Below are positions 59,061 to 64,000 of a stretch of 64,000 nt of DNA, piece by piece. The notes under the pieces were generated by a model, which had not been told where the DNA came from, searched no databases, and was given only the letters and a program-made list of their open reading frames with translations. Source of the stretch: Dehalococcoidia bacterium. GTDB lineage: Bacteria; Chloroflexota; Dehalococcoidia; GIF9; AB-539-J10. The stretch is taken from NCBI GenBank assembly GCA_016930935.1, contig JAFGFT010000026.1:21997-85996 (forward strand). Direction: 5' to 3'. Position numbers and translations under genes: made by a program. Positions within the stretch are counted from its first letter, which is position 1. Each line of letters starts with the position of its first letter.

Positions 59061-59327
59061 TGCTATGTCCCCATTGAACAGTTCGATGATAGATGACTTG
59101 TCAGTATAGGCACGTTCACCTTGCGGTCGCCTGAATCGAGTACGGCAACTCCGAGTCACAAAGAACGGCGCGAGACTACCCACTGAACGCCCATCATTCC
59201 TGATGCAATCTGAACCATGCCGTATCAACGCTACGAGTGGTGGGATGTCTGCCATCCAACTCGCAGTGTCATGGCAGCGCGATGGCACACTACCCAGTTC
59301 CTTGCCTGCCACGAACCTGTTCCTTTC

Positions 59328-59365
59328 GACTGGTCCTGCGACGTTTACTGGACGCAGGACCAGTC
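59328..59365 (-). terminator. Large inverted repeat after katG
   Basis: A perfect 13-bp stem, GACTGGTCCTGCG (59328-59340) and CGCAGGACCAGTC (59353-59365), with a 12-nt loop, lying about 70 nt past the katG stop on the minus strand. No U-rich tail is present. It may stabilise or end the katG mRNA. Confidence 0.6.
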
Positions 59366-59432
59366 TCCAGGAGCTATCTCAACCTTTTCTGCAGTTCACA
59401 ATTCGCTTCAAGAGGCATCGAAACAGTTCATG

Positions 59433-61640
<2,208 letters not shown>

Positions 61641-61654
61641 TCAACCTCCAGTGT

Positions 61655-61710
61655 GGTGCACCGTTGCACCGTACTTCCTTGAGTATACCGCTCAGTCTAT
61701 GTTTGTCCAA
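61655..61710 (-). promoter_or_regulatory. katG promoter with downstream inverted repeat
   Basis: Minus strand: TTGGAC (61710-61705), a 17-nt spacer and TATACT (61687-61682) form the promoter. The perfect inverted repeat GGTGCACCGTTGCACC (61655-61670, arms GGTGCA/TGCACC) lies just downstream of the expected start, a position suited to a repressor. It does not match the known PerR or Fur box consensus, so the regulator is unknown. Confidence 0.65.
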
Positions 61711-62129
61711 TCAACTCAGGTTGAACGGTCGATTGGCGATGATGACACGTGCAGACAGAACGCAGCAACATGACAATCCCCCTGAGCGGATGTCGGATTT
61801 CACGTGTCGTCGAAGTCTGAATTACTGGCAGATGCTCCCGCGGCGAAACCCGCCTCCGCGCGGGGCGAGATGGGGACAACCAGATAACGGGAGGCCCTGC
61901 GACTTTCCGCCAGAATCTCCCATCTGCACGTGCGCCACTCTCTCGGGGACCGGACTATCCGGTTATCACTGCACGAAGAATGTAGAACAGGTTCCATGGA
62001 ACCTGGACAAAGGCTCCTTTTCTCCTATGGAAGAACCGTCGACACCTCCCCACCCGAATGCCGTTGGCGCGGTTAGCCTTGAATGAGCGTGGGTACGGCT
62101 CGTGACGCCATCACCCCAGTCCACGAGTC
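61711..62129. other. Intergenic region between acr3 and katG
   Basis: The interval holds no convincing gene. Its notable element is the perfect 18-bp palindrome at 61988-62005, listed separately. Confidence 0.5.
61988..62005. promoter_or_regulatory. Perfect 18-bp palindrome between acr3 and katG
   Basis: CAGGTTCCATGGAACCTG reads the same on both strands. It lies downstream of acr3 and about 350 nt upstream of katG, away from any recognised promoter. It could be a protein-binding site or part of a transcript hairpin. Confidence 0.5.
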
Positions 62130-63263
62130 TCAGTCACAGGCGCGATAGTGGCGACTCGTCGTTCTCCCCACGCACTCAACACGGCGCAGGAAGAGCTTCC
62201 CCCTCAGCCCCAGCGCGACATGCACCAGGGCCGCAATCACCGGAACCTCAACCATTTCCCCTACCACGGCGACGAATGCCTGGCCCGAGCCTATACCGAA
62301 CACCGAAATCCCCACCACCATCGCGAGCGCGAAATTACTTGACGCTGCCGTGAAGGAGAGCGTGGTGGCTTGCTCATACGATGCGCCAATCTTCGCAGAT
62401 AGCAGATACGAGATGAAGAACATCGCCACGAAATAGATGGCCAGCGGTAGTGCGATGTGCAGCACATCCATTGTCAGCTCGGTGACATAGCCCCCATAGA
62501 GGGAGAAGAGGACGGCGACCATGAAGACCTTGGCAGTCAAACTTACCGGGCTAATCCTCGGCACGAACTCGCGTTCGTAGCGCTCCTCGCCCATCGTCTT
62601 CAGGCCGATGAACCGTGACGCCATGCCAGCAACGAGAGGAATTATCAGATACACGAGTTCGCTGCGCACAAGCAATCCCATGGGGGCATCCAGCATCACC
62701 CCACCCAACCCCAGGTAGTCCGGCAGCACCGTGATGAACAGGTACACATACAGTGGCAGAAGCAGTATCTGAAACAGGACGTTTGCTCCTGCGAGTCCTA
62801 CACAATAGTGGCAGTCTCCTTCGGCGAGGTCATTCCACACGATGACAGAATCGATGCACCGCACGAGGCCGATGAGAATCAGCCCCGTCAAGAACTCCGG
62901 CCGACCCGAGAAGAAGAGGAAGGCGAGCGCGAACATCAACAGTGGCCCGATGACCCAGTTCAGCAGAACGCCGAGGCCCAACAGCCGCATATCACCCATC
63001 ACGAGATGCAGCTTCTCGTACTGCACGCTGGCCAGCGGCGGATACATCATCACCATGAGCGCCACAACGATGAGGAGGTTTTTGTGTCCGAAGGTCACGC
63101 GCTCGATGGTCTCACGCGCGCCCGGGACAAGGTGCCCGATGGCAATCCCGACAATCATTGAAGCCACCAGCAAGAGGCCAACATGCTTGTTGGCTACGCC
63201 GAACACTCTTGTGGCAGCGCCCTTCTCGCGGGGGACTCCCCCTCCGCAATCCACCATGCCCAT
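62130..63263 (-). CDS. acr3: ACR3-family arsenite efflux transporter
   Basis: A 377-aa protein with about ten membrane segments. GLVRCIDSVIVWNDLAEGD is the ACR3 signature (usually (A/G)RC.AMV..W..LA.GD), with the conserved Cys of helix 4 that carries arsenite. The second half has TLSFTAASSNFALAMVVGISVFGIGSGQAFVAVVGEMVEVPVIAALVHVAL, where the Glu of EVPV is functional. ACR3 exports As(III) with the proton gradient. A TAGTAT box 6 nt before the ATG suggests a leaderless message. The arsRM operon lies at the other end of the window. Confidence 0.93.
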   Translation of the reverse strand: MGMVDCGGGVPREKGAATRVFGVANKHVGLLLVASMIVGIAIGHLVPGARETIERVTFGHKNLLIVVALMVMMYPPLASVQYEKLHLVMGDMRLLGLGVLLNWVIGPLLMFALAFLFFSGRPEFLTGLILIGLVRCIDSVIVWNDLAEGDCHYCVGLAGANVLFQILLLPLYVYLFITVLPDYLGLGGVMLDAPMGLLVRSELVYLIIPLVAGMASRFIGLKTMGEERYEREFVPRISPVSLTAKVFMVAVLFSLYGGYVTELTMDVLHIALPLAIYFVAMFFISYLLSAKIGASYEQATTLSFTAASSNFALAMVVGISVFGIGSGQAFVAVVGEMVEVPVIAALVHVALGLRGKLFLRRVECVGRTTSRHYRACD

Positions 63264-63905
63264 ATGTCGATACTACCATTGTGAAACGGGACTCTCCAAA
63301 AGCCCACGGGGATTCCAGGGACACCACACTACATTGCCCATCACGTTGAGAAATGGCATTCAGCGAGCTCTCGTCGCCGCCGTCCAAGCAACCTTTCGGG
63401 ACACAGGAGCCGAGTGTGGTGCCCCCGTGACCGCAGAAAGTCTCGCCATACGATGCATGAGAAGCGTTCGCACCGGCAGAGCAATAGCGTTCAAGGGAGA
63501 TGATTACGATGCAGCCAAGGCTCGAAGCCATGAAGGAAGAAAGAGCCGGCAGTGTTGATTGTCCCTGTTCCTGTTGATGAGCCGCAGATTAGTTTCTTCA
63601 TTGAGCTTGCAGACACGAAGGCCCGGGGTCAGAAGAAGAACTGTGGATACCGGTCAAGCACCGGGGACGCCTTCGCATAGCCGTGGGCACACCTGTCTCG
63701 AGAGACATGAACATGTTTGCCCTTGCATCTGCACGTGGTACGCTCTGCCCGGAAATAGAGTCCCCGCGTCTGCCCTCCGGCGCACTCAGCGCTCAGTGGC
63801 GTTCAGCAGGAGAGAACTTGACTTTGAGACAGCGACATCTCTATCTTCCTTTCAGCGTGCCCGTGAATGGCAGTAGCAGCGTACAGAGAGAATCAGAGGT
63901 GGAGC
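63264..63905. other. 642-nt intergenic stretch without a confident gene
   Basis: The stretch starts with the acr3 promoter (TAGTAT at 63275-63270; TTGGAG at 63299-63294, minus strand). The rest has only short frames. One plus-strand frame near 63540-63680 reads VLIVPVPVDEPQISFFIELA, protein-like but about 45 codons with no good start, possibly a gene remnant. AGAGG at 63895-63899 serves the next gene. Confidence 0.45.
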
Positions 63906-64000
63906 ATGGAGAAGAGACGACTTGGCAAGACAGGACACATGAGCACTATTCTCACATTGGGAGGTGCGGCCTTCTGGGAGGTTACGGAGGCTGAAGCCGA
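63906..64000 (+). CDS. Aldo/keto reductase, 5' part only
   Basis: The first 31 codons, cut by the window edge: MEKRRLGKTGHMSTILTLGGAAFWEVTEAEA. The opening (M..R.LG.TG...S.L.LGGA.F) is characteristic of aldo/keto reductases, NADPH-dependent enzymes with a TIM-barrel fold. AGAGG precedes the ATG. The catalytic Asp, Tyr, Lys and His lie outside the window. Confidence 0.8.
   Translation, partial: MEKRRLGKTGHMSTILTLGGAAFWEVTEAEA

Overview
The window is a stretch of chromosome from a moderately GC-rich bacterium. No single gene settles the taxonomy. Several features point to a monoderm-type envelope and a Chloroflexota lineage (Dehalococcoidia-like), which is inference rather than proof: both solute-binding proteins are lipoproteins, the primosome is of DnaB/DnaD/DnaC type, a PSP1-family protein follows holB, yceD-rpmF-fabD-nusB form one cluster, and several promoters have a TAnnAT box 6-9 nt before the start codon, suggesting leaderless mRNAs. 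Metabolism looks mixed: a pyruvate:ferredoxin-type oxidoreductase and a full set of [NiFe]-hydrogenase maturation genes sit beside a catalase-peroxidase.

Layout. 0-0.7 kb: arsM (cut by the window edge) and arsR, with a clear promoter and operator. 1.0-6.1 kb: a defence-like cassette of a cytosine-5 methyltransferase, a 1045-aa UvrD-type helicase fused to a PD-(D/E)XK/iron-sulphur nuclease, a Vsr mismatch endonuclease, and a convergent stand-alone N-terminal domain of an HNH/McrA-type protein. 6.5-9.0 kb: an aminotransferase, a HigBA-like toxin-antitoxin pair and three nearly identical hairpin terminators. 9.1-13.4 kb: porGDAB, a cupin and 3-hydroxybutyryl-CoA dehydrogenase. 13.6-17.5 kb: lysA-holB-PSP1. 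17.4-21.4 kb: an HNH protein, two tandem SDR paralogs, DedA and a divergent PlsY-like protein. 21.4-26.2 kb: trxB-rplI-dnaB-dnaD-(double AAA+ DnaC). 26.3-28.4 kb: yceD-rpmF-fabD-nusB.

28.4-34.7 kb: hypABF and hypCDE, with an extra uncharacterised gene between hypD and hypE. No hydrogenase structural genes are present. 34.8-40.4 kb: a branched-chain amino-acid-type ABC importer (livFGMH plus lipoprotein) and a DegV protein. 40.7-45.0 kb: a three-repeat lipoprotein, then a glycerate kinase translationally coupled to an enolase-like protein with an altered active site. 45.1-46.9 kb: an ABC-2 exporter. 47.0-54.0 kb: a tripartite tricarboxylate transporter (tctCBA), a fumarate-reductase-like flavoprotein, a lipoprotein, a 3' remnant of a second flavoprotein and an Asp/Glu-racemase-fold protein. 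54-58.3 kb: an FMN reductase, a membrane protein, a tautomerase, a CFI-motif protein and a nitrilase. 58.7-63.3 kb: a DUF1801 protein, katG and acr3. The window ends in the start of an aldo/keto reductase.

The strongest leads are the methyltransferase/helicase-nuclease/Vsr cassette, the orphan inside the hyp cluster, the glycerate kinase/enolase-like pair, the internally duplicated DnaC-like ATPase, the PSP1 protein with an acidic repeat head, and the recurrent leaderless promoters. I saw no rRNA, tRNA, CRISPR array, transposase or integrase.
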